A stretch of 64,000 nt of DNA from Mytilisepta virgata. Taxonomy: Eukaryota; Mollusca; Bivalvia; Mytilida; Mytilidae. Below, piece by piece: positions 46,347 to 60,125 of the stretch (the first letter of the stretch is position 1; every line of letters starts with the position of its first letter). A program made the position numbers and the translations under genes. The notes beneath the pieces were generated by a model. That model made no database searches. It was not told where the DNA came from and was given only the letters and a program-made list of their open reading frames with translations. The stretch is taken from the NCBI GenBank assembly GCA_028015205.1, contig CM051521.1, forward strand, positions 68,866,314 through 68,930,313, in the 5' to 3' direction.

Positions 46347-46409
46347 TTTAGGATCAAGTCATCCATTTGAAGCATGTACATGTGCATGTATGACTACTTA
46401 TATTTACAG

Positions 46410-46502
46410 GAATTGCATGAAGCAGAGCATAATGGGAAGCCTAAGTTGTTTACTGGTGGTGAGTTAAGAGAGTATCAAGTAGATGGCTACAACTGGCTGA
46501 AG
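46410..46502 (+). CDS. HELLS: HELLS-like exon: start of SNF2 ATPase domain
   Basis: 31 codons, phase 0 on both sides, after ATTTACAG and before GTATGA. It encodes PKLFTGGELREYQVDGYNWL, the start of the SNF2_N domain: the Q-motif-like region where 'LR.YQ..G..WL' precedes the Walker A exon. HELLS has the same 'FTGG..R.YQV.G..WL' segment. Confidence 0.93.
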
Positions 46503-47942
46503 GTATGAATTGTAACAATGTACATTTTTTTGTTTTCAAATGAAACATTCTGATCATTGTGACAGAATTGTAGGCTATCAAATTGGAGAAATGTTACAGA
46601 GAATCAACAAACTTGACTAAACAAGTCAAAAATCAAATTTGTTAGTAAAGTTCAAACATATTAATGTCATTAGGGCCTCACTAATTTGGTGGTGGTTGCC
46701 CTATAGTGACCAGTCCGTCCGTTTGTAACAAATCGTGTCCGTTCTATATCTTGAGAACTTTTATGATTTAAAAGTTTATACTTTGCATGGATATTCACTA
46801 GCACCAGAGGGTGTGTCACAATGTATGTACAACTCTGTAGGTCAAAGGTCAAAGTAAAATTTAGTGCAAAGTTGAGAACCCCATGTCCTATGGAGCAGGG
46901 CCAGAAACATAACATAAATCAAACATATATATAAACCACTATATCCAGAGGTCACCTAATGGTCATCAATATTACTAGTCCACACCATGCAGTAAGATCT
47001 GGATAGATCCATACAACAGTGAAAGTAAGGCTATCCAGCAGTGCAATAAAAATGTCCAAATATAGCACTTTAACTGAAAATACATTGAATAATATCACTC
47101 TCAGTACATAACTGCAATTGGTTATTCAAGTACTTTATTACTAAGCTTAACTTCAGATTATCCATACAAAGTTTTGACCAAAAATTATCTATGGCAAGGC
47201 CCACATAGATGGATTCCATCTCATTTATGTCTAGTTAATAATTTATCGGTCTCTTCTTTCATCTTACAGGAAAACGTAATTTCCATTTGATAAATACATG
47301 CTAGATTCAAAATGTATTTGTTGATTTTTCAGCCTTCTGTTGTGATGAAAACCAGAGTGAAGGCCTTGCTCCATTTTATGCATGTTTGTAGATTTTGTTA
47401 TTACTTTTCCATCCAAACCATGAAGGAAAAAATTGTCACCTATACTGTGTTGAGGGCTATCTATGTATAGAAGCAATTTGATGACAAAACTGAGATTTTT
47501 GCCTTTAATGTATTATTTGGACCTCAAAAATTCAAAATTTTGAAAATATTTCCAACACACTAGTGTATTAACTTATCCTGACTGTACATGTATTAAAGAT
47601 AATTATTTTAAGGTTTCAATGGTAGCCATATCTCTTCCTTGCCAGGAAGGTTAATCTTTATGTATGCAGACATTTCCAGTGATATAAAAACATTCAATTT
47701 CAAGTCACTTTTAGCTCAATTACATGAAAAGAAGAAGCTGAAGTGAATTCACTTTGAGCCCATATTGAAAAAAGATGTTCACTTGTTAAAGCTATAAAAA
47801 ACGAATGTGTGCCTTGTGAGTGCTACATAAAGGGGTATATAACACCGGAATAATTTATACAGATTTATAAAACCACAAAATTTAATATCAGAGACAAAGG
47901 AAAATTAATGAATCAACATTGTTAAGAGTACTATTTTCACAG
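46503..47942. other. intron with a TAGGGC hairpin repeat
   Basis: A hairpin repeat starts at 46671 (TAGGGC paired with GCCCTATA at 46698-46705), followed by CAGTCCGTCCG. Its 3' end is not identified. The rest is unremarkable AT-rich intron ending in a TTTTCACAG acceptor. Confidence 0.55.
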
Positions 47943-48125
47943 GTTTTGTATGAAAATGGTGTGAATGGAATTCTTGCTGATGAGATGGGTTTGGGTAAAA
48001 CTGTTCAGTGTATAGCAATGATGTCACATTTAGTCAATATGGGTGTTCCAGGTCCTTTTCTAGTGGTTGTACCATTATCTACACTACCTAACTGGTATTC
48101 AGAATTCCAGAGGTTTGCTCCTAAA
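47943..48125 (+). CDS. HELLS: HELLS-like exon: Walker A motif
   Basis: 61 codons, phase 0 at both ends. It contains the ATP-binding loop [12 protein letters not shown] (residues 9-20 of the exon), then [10 protein letters not shown] and motif Ia [10 protein letters not shown] (about residues 42-51). The VPGPFL...PLSTLPNW arrangement is typical of the HELLS/ISWI side of the Snf2 family. The lysine and threonine that bind nucleotide are present, so this part of the ATPase looks functional. Confidence 0.95.
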
Positions 48126-49687
48126 GTAAGTCAACAAAGTTTGACCTAAGCATGTTAAGTTGATATTCTGTTCATATTTTTAAACTTTTGGCTGAGTTAC
48201 ACAGTGAAATTTGGTTTATAGTATGGTGAATGTCGGGCAGGCAGGGAAAGTTGGGTACCTATTTTGTGTAATCAACTCCTACAGTTTTCAATCCAGCGTC
48301 TTCAAACTTGGTAGAATATTTGTATATATATTGGACATGTGCACCTCCTATTATGGATACATTTCAAACATTTTTGTGGAATATCTGGATTGTGAAACTT
48401 AGTCAGTTTTTAGCAACATTCTTAAAGGAGGGTATCTTTTTTGTGTTATCAACTCCTCCTACAGTTTCAAATCAAAATTTTACTTTCTGCACCATAATTC
48501 ACTTTCCCGTTCTTTTAAAAGTCTGCAAAACTTTGAATATATAACATCAACTACTTTCCTTTTCTTCGATTCAGAAACGAAATATTTGTGCAAGCTCATG
48601 CCTGGGGCCTTATTTATTAAACATTTATCGTTGTCAAAGTTCGAAACTTTTCATTTTGGTTTACTGGTAATACTTGATTTCCGCTAAACGCAAGGAAAAA
48701 ACAAGCTAACTTTTGGGGAACCAGTTTCTAAAATTTAGATTACTCCAATCACCGACTTCGAGAAACAATAAAACAACGCATTTGAACGTAACATGTACTG
48801 GGGATTTACTTGCCCGACAGGAAACTGGTACTTGTGTTTTTACATTCACGACGATTTTTTTACTTGCAGCAGGAAATGGGAATTCCGAAGCCCTGTTCTT
48901 ATAATTTTTATTTCATCAATTACAATAACATTTACAAATTTCCACTCCTTAGTCATTGTTAAGTAATGTAACCCGGTCATTTGATTCTTTGACCAATTTT
49001 TGTTAGATATTGCTGTCAACAAGGAAACAGATTGTCTCAAAAGAAAGATTTTCATAAAAAATTAGGATAAAGTCATTCAAATACAGACTTTGAGCAATAC
49101 ATTTATACATGAGAAGAAATGCATATCTGCTTCATACCTCTAGATTTCAATATTAAGAGTAAAATCGTACATAAAATAAGTAGCTGAATACTCGTAATAC
49201 TGATTCTTAATTTTTTCACAAAACTTGGACATAAAAACTTTGGTTGAAGTTCAAAAATTTGTTTGGAATTGTTTCTGTAATTATGTTTTGTGAGGCTAAT
49301 TAGAATAAACTTTAAGTCTTTTCTCTGAAATTACTACTGCAATTAGAATGTAATGCTTAACTGTTGTGTATCTTCCTCTGTACATTTTTCTCTATATATA
49401 TATAGATGTCTTCATATTCAAAATATGATAATACATGTCATATTATTTTTTTTAATAACCGTCTCAAATGGCTTTGAGCAGGGATTTTTGTAAGCTTTGA
49501 AGTTGCAGCTCTTTCGTGACACAATTTTTACAATAAAATGGAAATTTTAAGTGACTTTGAAAACCTTGAATGACATTTGAATTAAAAATATATAGATTTT
49601 CATACAGACATTATACTCCATGAATTCATAGGCCAACCCTTCATTTATAAATAACATTTTTATTAATCATTTCAAAAATTGTTTTAG
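48126..49687. other. intron, decayed repeats
   Basis: Diverged 'CAACTCCTACAGTTT' repeat units lie at 48260-48480. The remainder is AT-rich with no gene. It ends in TTGTTTTAG. Confidence 0.5.
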
Positions 49688-49911
49688 GTTCCAGTTGTAA
49701 TGTACCATGGAAATGCACAAACACGTATGTCTTTAAGAAGAAAGATTCACAAGAAGTACCTAGTGCGCCAAGGAGTGGATGTGCGACCAGTTGTCCTAAC
49801 TTCATATGAAATTACGATACGAGATAGAAAGCTACTTCAAACCTGTGAATGGAAATATTTGATTGTAGATGAAGGGCATAGAATTAAAAATATCAACTGT
49901 AGATTGATAAG
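49688..49911 (+). CDS. HELLS: HELLS-like exon: DEGH box
   Basis: 74 codons plus 2 nt (phase 2 out). It contains VVMYHGNAQTR, then PVVLTSYEITIRDR, and motif II with VDEGHRIKN near residue 60-68. DEGH instead of DEAH/DEAQ, followed by RIKN, is characteristic of HELLS and related Snf2 proteins. Splicing to the next exon completes an Arg codon and continues in frame. Confidence 0.95.
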
Positions 49912-50395
49912 GTACTGTGGAATGTTCTTAATGTCTTAACTCATTCCTACCCGAATATCCACCCCTTTTTCAATCGACAGTCAAAATCAGTTTCCCTGTG
50001 TGTCCTGTTTCTTCCTCATTTCTGAATTGTTTTGCATTTATTGTTGAACTGGTTCTCGTCCTAAATATGCATGAAATATTTGCCGCTGTATATTAAGCAA
50101 ACAACTATCAATTAATCTTGCGAGGGTCTGTTGGGGCACATTTGTATATACAATGTATATTGGATTGAAAATTAATTGAACCAAACGTTCAAAGCTGGAA
50201 TTGTATAGATACATTTTTCTCAAGTTTAAACATACATAATTCTATCCAACATCTATAGAATAAGTTAGGTACATAGTTTTTGGAAAGATTGCAAATCGTT
50301 CTGATGCCATCGGCCTCCAAAACCGAAAGTAAGACCTCTTCGATACCATTGGACATTAGTACATAAAATGTAGTTCCAGTGATGACAGTATTTTT
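49912..50395. other. intron with a retroposon-tail-like repeat
   Basis: Sequence at about 49940-50111 ends with 'TTCTCGTCCTAAATATGCATG', 'ATATTTGCCGCTG' and 'AAGCAAACAACTATCAATTAA'. The same kind of tail ends the insertion at 57262-57556. This is a common mollusc interspersed-repeat tail by recognition, without a database check. Confidence 0.45.
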
Positions 50396-51520
50396 AGCTC
50401 ACCTGGCCCAAAGGGCCAAGTGAGCTTTTCTCATCACTTGGCGTCCGTCCAGCGTCGTCCGGCGTCGTCCGTCGTCGTCGTTAACATTTTACATTTTGAA
50501 CTTCTTCTAGAGAACCACTGAATGGAATGAAACCAAACATGGCATGAATGTTCCTTATGAGGTGCTGACCAAGTGTTGTTACTTTGTAGCCGATCCATCA
50601 TCCAAGATGGCCGCCAACGGGGAACTTAGTTTAACATAGGACCCTATGGGAAATGCATACAAATGACTTCTTTTAGAGAACCACTGAATGGAATGAAACT
50701 AAATCTGGCATGAATGAACCCTTATAAGGTGCTGACCAAGTGTTGTTACTTTGTAGCCGATCCATAATCCAAGATGGCCACCAGTGGGGGACTTAGTTTA
50801 ACATAGAACCCTATGGGAAATGCATACAAATGACTTCTTTTAGTGACCCACTTAATGGAATGAAACCAAACATGGCATGAATATTCCTTATGAAGTGCTG
50901 ACCAAGTGTTGTTACTTTGTAGCTGATCCATCATCCAAGATGGCTGCCAGCGGGGAACTTAGTTTAACATTGGACCCTATGGGAAATGCATACAAATGAC
51001 TTCTTTTAGAGAACCACTGAATGGAATGAAACTAAATCTGGCATGAATGTTCCTTATGAGGTGCTGACCAAGTGTTGTTACTTTGTAGCCGATCCATCAT
51101 CCAAGATGGCCGCCAGTGGAGGACTAAGTTTAACATTGGACCCTATGGGAAATGCATACAAATGACTTCTTTTAGAGAACCACTGAATGGAATGAAACAA
51201 AACATAGCATGAATGTTCCTTATGAGGTGCTGACCAAGTGTTGTTACTTTGTTGCCGATCCATCATCCAAGATGTTTAGAAGTCTATCAGAAAATTGTAA
51301 AAAAAATTCTGAATGGTCACAACTTGACCACATATTCAAAAATAATAATGATAAGATGTCTTCAGTAGCTATTGTAAGACTACACTAAGATGACCTGTTT
51401 TTAATTTTAAATACTGTGTCAAATTAAACCAGTCTTGGTCTCAATCATTATATAATTTTACATAATTTCCAAAATCACATTAGATACAGGTGAGCGACAC
51501 AGGCTCTTGAGAGCCTCTAG
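50396..51520 (+). mobile_element. AGCTCACCTG hairpin element, copy I, short array form
   Basis: The 5' hairpin AGCTCACCTGGCCC...GGGCCAAGTGAGCT is followed by GTCCGTCCAGCGTC...CGTCGTCG, five units of about 166 bp, the same unique tail as copy F, CAGGTGAGCGA, hairpin GGCTCTTGAGAGCC and CTAG at 51517-51520. It is flanked by ATTTTT on the left and TTCTCTTT on the right. It is near-identical to copy F outside the array. Confidence 0.85.
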
Positions 51521-51630
51521 TTCTCTTTAAACAGAAATTAAAAAAGCCCAGCCTTATCGATAATATTTTTATAAAAATTGATTTTCTGGTGATAGATAAA
51601 ATCATATTTGATAAGGCAGACTGTTTTTTT

Positions 51631-52308
51631 GTCCCCTGCCGCAACGTGATGGCGGGACCTAGTAATGTCCATATGTCCGTTTGTCACAGTTATTTGTCTT
51701 CGCAACTCCTCTGAGACCACTGATCGGATTTGGTTCAAATTTTGTAAGATTGTTAGTCACCTTTTGTACTTAATCCTTTTGCACTGCCAGTTTGATTCAA
51801 CCAGTTTTACGAGAGTTATGGGACTTTAACTTTTTTATGCATTCGACACTATAGGAACACTTTTTGGATGCAACTCTTCTGAGACCGCCGATCAGATTTT
51901 GTTAAAATTTTGTAGGACTATTAGTCACCATATGTACTTGATCTTATCGCTCCCCTATTTTTTATTGAAAAATATTTAGAGGAGTTATGGGACTTTAAAG
52001 TTTTTGTTCATGTTGCACTTTAGGAACATTTTGTGGACGCAACTCCTCTGAGACCACTAATCAGATTTCGTTCAAATTTTGTAGGATTGTTAGTAACCAC
52101 GTGTACTTGATCCTATTTGATTCTACAAATTTTACGGGAGAAATGGGACACTACAGGAACACCTTGTGGACGCAAATTTTTATATGTATTGTACTGCAAT
52201 TTTTTTTATTATGTTTTGACATCCATGCTGTGCTGCCATTTTAATGATACACATTTGTATATCTTGTGGGACTTCAACTTTTCTCTGTGGCGGGGGAAAT
52301 ATGGCTAG
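51631..52308 (+). mobile_element. GTCCCCTGCC hairpin element
   Basis: The 5' hairpin pairs GTCCC...GCC with GGCGGGAC (51651-51658). A short GTCCATATGTCCGTTTGTC tract follows. The body has three units of about 170 bp ('GCAACTCCTCTGAGACCACTG', 'TTTGTAGGATTGTTAGT'). GGCGGGGG near the end (52289-52296) is an imperfect inverse of the 5' arm, and CTAG lies at 52305-52308. Confidence 0.6.
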
Positions 52309-54060
<1,752 letters not shown>

Positions 54061-54067
54061 TCCTCAT

Positions 54068-54373
54068 TATACCCCCGCTTTTGAAAAAAGCAGGGTATAT
54101 GGAATTCGTTGTGTCCGTCTGTTCGTCCAAACTTTGTATCCGCAACTCCTCCTAAACTACTGAATTGAATTTGATGAAACTTTCAGAGAATCTTCATCCT
54201 ATGATGGCATTGTGCACCTCCTATTTTAGAATTTGATCAGACCAATTTTTGGGGTTTCCCATAGAAAAACATGGCAGTTTGACTTTCAGTGTGATAGGGA
54301 GTACCATGATGCCATCCGCAACTCCTCCTAAACCACTGTATAGAATTTGATGAAACTTTCTGAGGATCTTTAT

Positions 54374-54404
<31 letters not shown>

Positions 54405-54808
54405 GATTTTGATCTGATGAATATTTGGGGTTACCCATACCAAAACATGGACTTTGCCATTCATTGTGATAGGGGTTCTAGTATGCCATCCGCAACTCCT
54501 CCTAAACCACTAAATGGAATTTGATGAAATTTTAAGAGAATCTTTCTTACATGATGCTATAGTGCACCTCCTGTTTTAGATTTTGATCTGACCAACATTT
54601 GGGGTTTTCCATAGCAAAACATTGACTTTGCCATTCCTTGTGAATGGGGGTACCAGTATGCCATCCGCAACTCCTCCTAAACCACTGAATGGAATTTGAT
54701 AAAACTCATCTCACTGCTGTTGGAGTTTTCTTATCCAAAATATTGACATTTCCTTTCATGTATCTTATGTGGGTATCAAGTAGTGAGCTTTGCTCACAGT
54801 ATTTCTAG
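54068..54808 (+). mobile_element. TATACCCCCGC hairpin element
   Basis: The 5' hairpin at 54068-54099 pairs TATACCC..GCTTTT with AAAAGC..GGGTATA. GTGTCCGTCTGTTCGTCC follows. The body has four units with 'CATCCGCAACTCCTCCTAAAC'. The 3' end has GTGGGTATC, a hairpin GTGAGCTTTGCTCAC and CTAG at 54805-54808 before TTTATTTTT. Confidence 0.65.
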
Positions 54809-54825
54809 TTTATTTTTAACTTTTT

Positions 54826-55150
54826 GACCCTTTGGGCTTTGAGCTATTTTCATCACTTGGCATCCGGCATCGTCCGTTGTCGTAAACTCTCCTTTAAAGA
54901 TCTTCTCCTCTGAAACCACTGGGCCAATTGGAACAAAGTTGGCAGCAATGGTCCTTAGGTGGTCCTCTTTCAGAAGTATATCCGATGAATGTGCCCGTCA
55001 TCCAAGATGGCCGGCAGAGCCGAACTTAGTATAACATAGCACCTAATGGGAAAGTTCACTGAATGATCTTCTTGTTTGAAACCAGTGAGCCAATTGGAAC
55101 TTGACAGCAATCTTCAAGATGAACATAGCCAAGGTGAACTAGAGGCCACT
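54826..55150 (+). mobile_element. AGCTCACCTG-family element, copy N, ends decayed
   Basis: The remnant of the 5' hairpin ('GACCCTTTGGGCTTTGAGCT') is followed by CATCCGGCATCGTCCGTTGTCG and two body units. The right end 'CAAGGTGAACTAGAGG' is a damaged 3' end. Confidence 0.55.
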
Positions 55151-55576
55151 TCTTGCATTTAATTTCTGTACAGTATTGTCAAATGCTATATGTAGATGCG
55201 CAATAAGGTTTTAAAAAAAAAAAGGACAAATATACCTAAGGAGCAATCAAAAAAACGTAATCCATTGGACAGACAAACCCGGGAAGACAAACGAACAACC
55301 ACAAGCACAACAAATAAACACAGAAAACTAAAAACAATGAACAACACGAACTCCTATAAAAACCAGGAGTGAACCCAGGTGCTCCGGAAGGGTAAGCAGT
55401 TCCTGCTCCGTATACGGCACCCGTCGTGAAGTTCAACAAGGTCAATCCGGTGGAAGTCACAAATCGTAGGGGTCACATGAAAGGTTACGACAGTGGGAAC
55501 AGGTCCAACAAAATTGGGCCCACAGGGGTCAAATTTCGAAAACTGGAAATTTAAACTAAATTCCTTATTCATTTTT
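55151..55576. repeat. TATACAGTATTGTCA-type unit interrupted by an unclassified repeat
   Basis: The unit begins at 55151 ('TTTCTGTACAGTATTGTCAAA') and resumes at 55505 ('AAATTGGGCCCACAGGGGTC'). The intervening 290 bp (about 55212-55504), with 'GTGCTCCGGAAGGGTAAGCAG' and 'GGCACCCGTCGTG', is GC-richer and looks like an inserted interspersed repeat. The latter motif is familiar from mytilid sequence, by memory only. Confidence 0.5.
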
Positions 55577-56150
55577 AGCTCACCTGGTGCAAAGGCCCAT
55601 GTGAACTTTTACATTTTGATCTTCTCCCCTGAAACCCCTAAGCCATATGAACTGAAACTTTGTATGAAGCATCTATGGAAGGACCTTTATAAAGTTTACA
55701 AATTTCGTTCCGGTCAGAGAAGTAATATGGCCAACATGATAAATTCTCATTTCTGATTGGTCAAAATTTCAAAACTTTCCTTTTCTGAAACCGCAAAGCC
55801 AAATGAATTGTAAATTGGTATGAAGCATCTGTGGGAGGATCTTTATAAATTTTGAATATTTTGTCCCGGTCGGAGAACTTATATGGCCGCCATGATAAAT
55901 TCTTATTTCTGATTGTTCAAAATTTCAAAAATATTTTTCTCTGAAACTGCAAAGCCAAATAAAATGGAACTTGGTATGAAGCATCTAGGGAAAGACCTTC
56001 ATAAAGTTTGGATATTTTGTTCCAGTCGGAGAACTAATATGGCCACCATGATGAAATCTTATTTCTGATTGGTCAAAATTTCAAAAATGTTCTTTTCTGA
56101 AACTGCAAAGCTAAATGAATTAAAACTGGTATGAAGCATCTTCGGCAAGC
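55577..56150 (+). mobile_element. AGCTCACCTG hairpin element, copy O, 3'-truncated
   Basis: The 5' hairpin AGCTCACCTGGTGC...GGCCCATGTGAACT has no GTC tract. Four units of about 155 bp follow ('CTGAAACTGCAAAGCCAAAT', 'ATGGCCGCCATGATAAATTC'). No 3' end is seen; sequence changes near 56140. Confidence 0.6.
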
Positions 56151-56255
56151 TGACCAACTTCCGCTAGAAACTAGTTGGCTCACTTCGAAGGAGAAAAACC
56201 AGTCTATTCAGATTCGTGCTCCTGTTTGTTTTTAACACACAATGACTCCATTTTA

Positions 56256-57972
56256 CATGTGAGCTGATGCCATCACTTGGTGTCCATCATCGTCTATCGT
56301 CGTCTGTGTTGTCGTTGGGGTTGTCGTTGTCGTTGTTATTGGTGTAAAGTATTTCAGGAATCTTCTCCTGAAACTACTGGGCAAAATACCTTCAAACTTT
56401 AACTGAATGATCCTTAGGGTATCTAGTTTATAAATTGTATCTGTGGTCAAATGCAGTTTTTGGCTTATATCTCAAAAACCAAAGCATTTAGAGCAAAACT
56501 GACATGGGGTAAAAATGTTCAACAGGTCAAGATCCACCAGCCATGAAATATTCAGATGAATCGGACAACACTTTGTTGGGTTATTGCCCCTGAATTGTTA
56601 ATTTTAAGGAAATTTTGCTGTTTTAGGTTGTTATCTTGAATATAATTATAGATAAAGACAAACTGTAAACAACAAAAATGTTCAGCAAAGTAAGATCTAC
56701 AAATAAGACAACATGACAAAAATCATTGATTGACTCCTTATAGGAGTTCTTGCCCTTTAAAGACGGTATCCGGCGTAGACTTTCCTTTAAAGATCTTCTA
56801 CTCTGAAACCACTGGGCCAATTGGGACCAAACTTTGGTGGAATGTCCTTGGGTGGCCCCTTTCCAAAATTATATCTGGCATCCCCGACTTCCAACCGACA
56901 TGGGGGCTGTTACTAAAAAAAGAAAAAAGGGGACATGAATTAAAAACATCTATGAAACTATAAGGCCAATTGGAACCAAACTTGGCAGTAATGGTCTATA
57001 GGAGGTTCTCTTTCAGAAGTATGTCTGATTACACAGACTCTTAACCAAGTTGGCCACCACAGCCGAACTTAGTTTAACATAGGGCCCTATGGGAAAATTC
57101 ATTGAAAAATCTTCTTGTCTGAAACCACGTGACCAATTGGAACCAGACTTGGTAGCAATGGTCCTTAGTAAGTCCTCTTTCAGAAATATATTCGATGACC
57201 TGGACTGACAACCAAAATGGCTGACACAACCGAACTAAGTTTAACATAGGACCCCATCGAAAATTCCGGCCGGGTCAAACCAAAGACATTAAAATTGGTA
57301 TTTGCTGCTTCTCCGCCAAGCACACGACATCTAGGAGTAAGAGCAAAGACTGGTCGGCTCGGAGTCAGTATAATGTGTCCGAGTGAGGTGATATGTCATC
57401 CTGCGGACTGTTGCCTCGTGAGCTAGCACATTAAAAATCTGACTTAGCGTGTCGGTCTAGTACAAAGCAGGGATCATATTCATTATCATATCAACATGTT
57501 CTCGTCCTGATATGCACCTTGTTGCCACTGGACATTAAACAATAATTCATCCATCATCCATCTTGTCTGATACCACTTAACCAATTGGAACCAGACTTGG
57601 CAGCAATGGTCCTTAGGAGGTGCCCTTTCAGAAATATGTCTGATCACCCGGATTGTCAACCAAGATGGCCGCCACAGCCGAATTTAGTTTAATATAGGAC
57701 CCTATGGGAAAATTCATTTAAAAATCTTATTGTCTGAAACCACTTAGCCAGTTGGAACAAGACTTAGCAGTAATGGTCCTTAGATGGTTTTCTTTTAGAA
57801 ATGTGTCTATTGATCTGGACTCAAACCAAGATGGCTGCCACAGTCGAACTTAGTTTAACATAGAACCCTATAGAAAAAACATCAAAATTGAGTGCTACAC
57901 TTAAATATTTAGTCCTGTTCAAGGTGAAAAGTTACATCCAGGTGCGCGATACAGGCTCTTGAGAGCCTCTAG
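56256..57972 (+). mobile_element. AGCTCACCTG-family element, copy P, with retroposon insertion
   Basis: Only the right half of the 5' hairpin remains (CATGTGAGCTGATGCCATCACTTGG). A GTC/GTT tract follows (56286-56340). The body parallels copy A. It is interrupted at about 57262-57556 by an unrelated insertion. The end is AGGTGCGCGA, hairpin GGCTCTTGAGAGCC and CTAG at 57969-57972. Confidence 0.65.
57262..57556 (+). mobile_element. inserted retroposon-like repeat with CATCCATC tail
   Basis: About 290 bp, GC-richer than its surroundings, beginning 'CCGGCCGGGTCAAACC' and ending 'CTGGACATTAAACAATAATTC' plus ATCCATC repeats. A tail of short tandem repeats is usual for SINEs and some LINE 3' ends. 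It splits a body unit of copy P. No clear TSD. Confidence 0.55.
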
Positions 57973-59459
57973 TTTATTGCGTGAATACGCTGACATTATA
58001 TAGTGCAAAATAAATTCTTTATCAACTCATATATTTGAATCTTGCTATCAAAACAATTTCATGAACATATTTATTATGACATGTTTTTATATATCAACAT
58101 GTTTTGTACCGAGAATAATATATATTAATAAACACGGTTGGATTCCTGAATTGTTGATGCATATCAGCTTCAGCAGTCAAAGGTTAGATGAAGAGGAAAT
58201 GAGAGGTGATCAGTAACTATTTCATCACAAGAAAGGTATATATATTATACTTGATAGAATTTAATCGTTTTAGCATTAATCATAGTTTAATATAATATAT
58301 ATTAACGAGGTATTGTCGAAGGAGAGCTGTAATTATTGAATCAGGTACAATTTTTCTTTCGGTGTCCCCTGTCGCAATCTTGGATATCAGCTGATAAGTA
58401 TGTTATTTGGGTTAAAGTTAAGAACCGTGTCCTGCCTTTGAGATTTCAAAACCATGTTAATTGGAAATGATTTTCATGAGCGAATATAGTGCTGTTTAAA
58501 TAGAAAAGAGCTGTAAAATTATCACACTGTTATTTGAGATTAATACATATATGTAATTATGATGTACTATACCTGGCCATTTTACTCATTTCTTAAAATA
58601 TCTTCAGTTATATAATCGTTCCATAATGCACAAATAATGTTTGTGCAGATGCAGCATATATATGGTAACTTTGGTTATAATTAGTGATCAGTTTCCTACA
58701 TATATAACAATCCAGAAATATTTTTATATACATGCAAGTTAAATTTATCGTACTCAAATATTAATATTCTGGAATACATGTAAATATATATGTTTGGGAG
58801 AGAACCTGAATTCAGCATAAATGTAGGTGTGGTTTATCAGTGCTGTATAAGAGCTAACTCATAATTAGTCTTTTATAATGTAGGGCAATAATGATGTATT
58901 ACTTGAGCATGTCAAGCCTAAGTAAATTGAGTACATACATGCATGTTTGAGAAGATGATCAGTGATATATTTTGAGCAAATGTGAGCCTTATATTAGAGC
59001 AATAATGTGATATAGTATGAGCATGCTAAACTATATTGAGACAAACCTGACTTGGGCTTATGTCTAAGATGATCAGTGCCATATAATGTTAGAGTAATAT
59101 TGAGCCTTGATAATTTCACAGATAATTTTAACCTCGATTTATTAACTAATGTGTTGAAATGCAGTAAAAACTGTCCAGTTAATACAAAATCGCAACTGGT
59201 CATTAATACAGGTCTAATACAGGATTTGGTCTATTGATGGTTACATGCCAGTCTGATACTTCTCTCTGGACCTTGATCTCAATTTCATGGTTGAATGACT
59301 TTGATCCAAGTTTCTTGATTAAGTCCATTTCTCAGCAACTTTAATACCTAGGCCAACCATATTTGGTCTATAGATAGTTCTTATTGGGTACATGCCAGTC
59401 TGACACCTGGCTTGGGACCTTGACCTCAATTTCATGCTCGAGTGACTTTTTCACTTTTT
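57973..59459. other. AT-rich sequence, no gene; short repeat at the end
   Basis: 58000-59200 has many TATATA and CATGTA words but no domain-bearing frame. 59220-59455 has two units with 'CATGCCAGTCTGACACCTGG' and 'GACCTTGACCTCAATTTCATG', also present at 5787-5880 and 62355-62450. No exon for the C-terminal HELLS lobe was found. Confidence 0.45.
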
Positions 59460-60125
59460 GTCGAGCCTTCGACTTTTGTCGAAAAAGCGAGACATAGCGA
59501 TCCTACATTCCGTCGTCATCGGCGGCGTCCACAAATATTCACCCTGTGGTTAAAGTTTTTGAAATTTTAATAACTTTCTTAAACTATCCTGGATTTCTAC
59601 CAAACATGGACAGAGGCTTGTTTATGATCATAAGATAGTATCCAGAAGGAAATTTTGTAAAAAAAAAATTCCAGTTTTTCCGTATTTTACTTATAAATGG
59701 ACTTAGTTTTTCTGCCAGGAAACATTACATTCACTCTGTGGTTAAAGTTTTTAAAATTTTAATAACTTTCTTAAAATATCCTGGATTTGTACCAAACTTG
59801 GACAGAAGCTTGTTTATGATCATAAGATAGTATCCAGAAGTAAATTTTGTAAAATAAAAATTCCAGTTTTTCTGTATATTACTTATAAATGGACTTAGTT
59901 TTTCTGCCAGGAAACATTACATTCATTCTGTGGTTAAAGTTTTCAAAATTTTAATAACTTTCTTAAACTATCCTGGATTTGTACCAAACTTGGACAGAAG
60001 CTTGTTTATGATCATAATATAGTATCCAGAAGTAAATTTAGTAAAAAAAAATGATAATGGAACCATCACAGACTTATGCATGAAAGTCCTTTTTTAAAAC
60101 TAACATATTTTATTCTCTAATTTTT
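59460..60125 (+). mobile_element. GTCGAGCC hairpin element with three tandem units
   Basis: A compound hairpin lies at 59460-59493 (GTCGAG...TTCGAC-TTTT-GTCGAA...GCGAGAC). CCGTCGTCATCGGCGGCG follows. Three units of about 190 bp contain 'TCTGTGGTTAAAGTTTT', 'ATAACTTTCTTAAA.TATCC' and 'TGTTTATGATCATAA.ATAG'. No matching 3' end is seen before the next element. Confidence 0.6.

Noticed and set aside
58140..58230. Possible exon ending before GTTAGATG
   Set aside because: Short, no SNF2 similarity in any frame, and no supporting acceptor.
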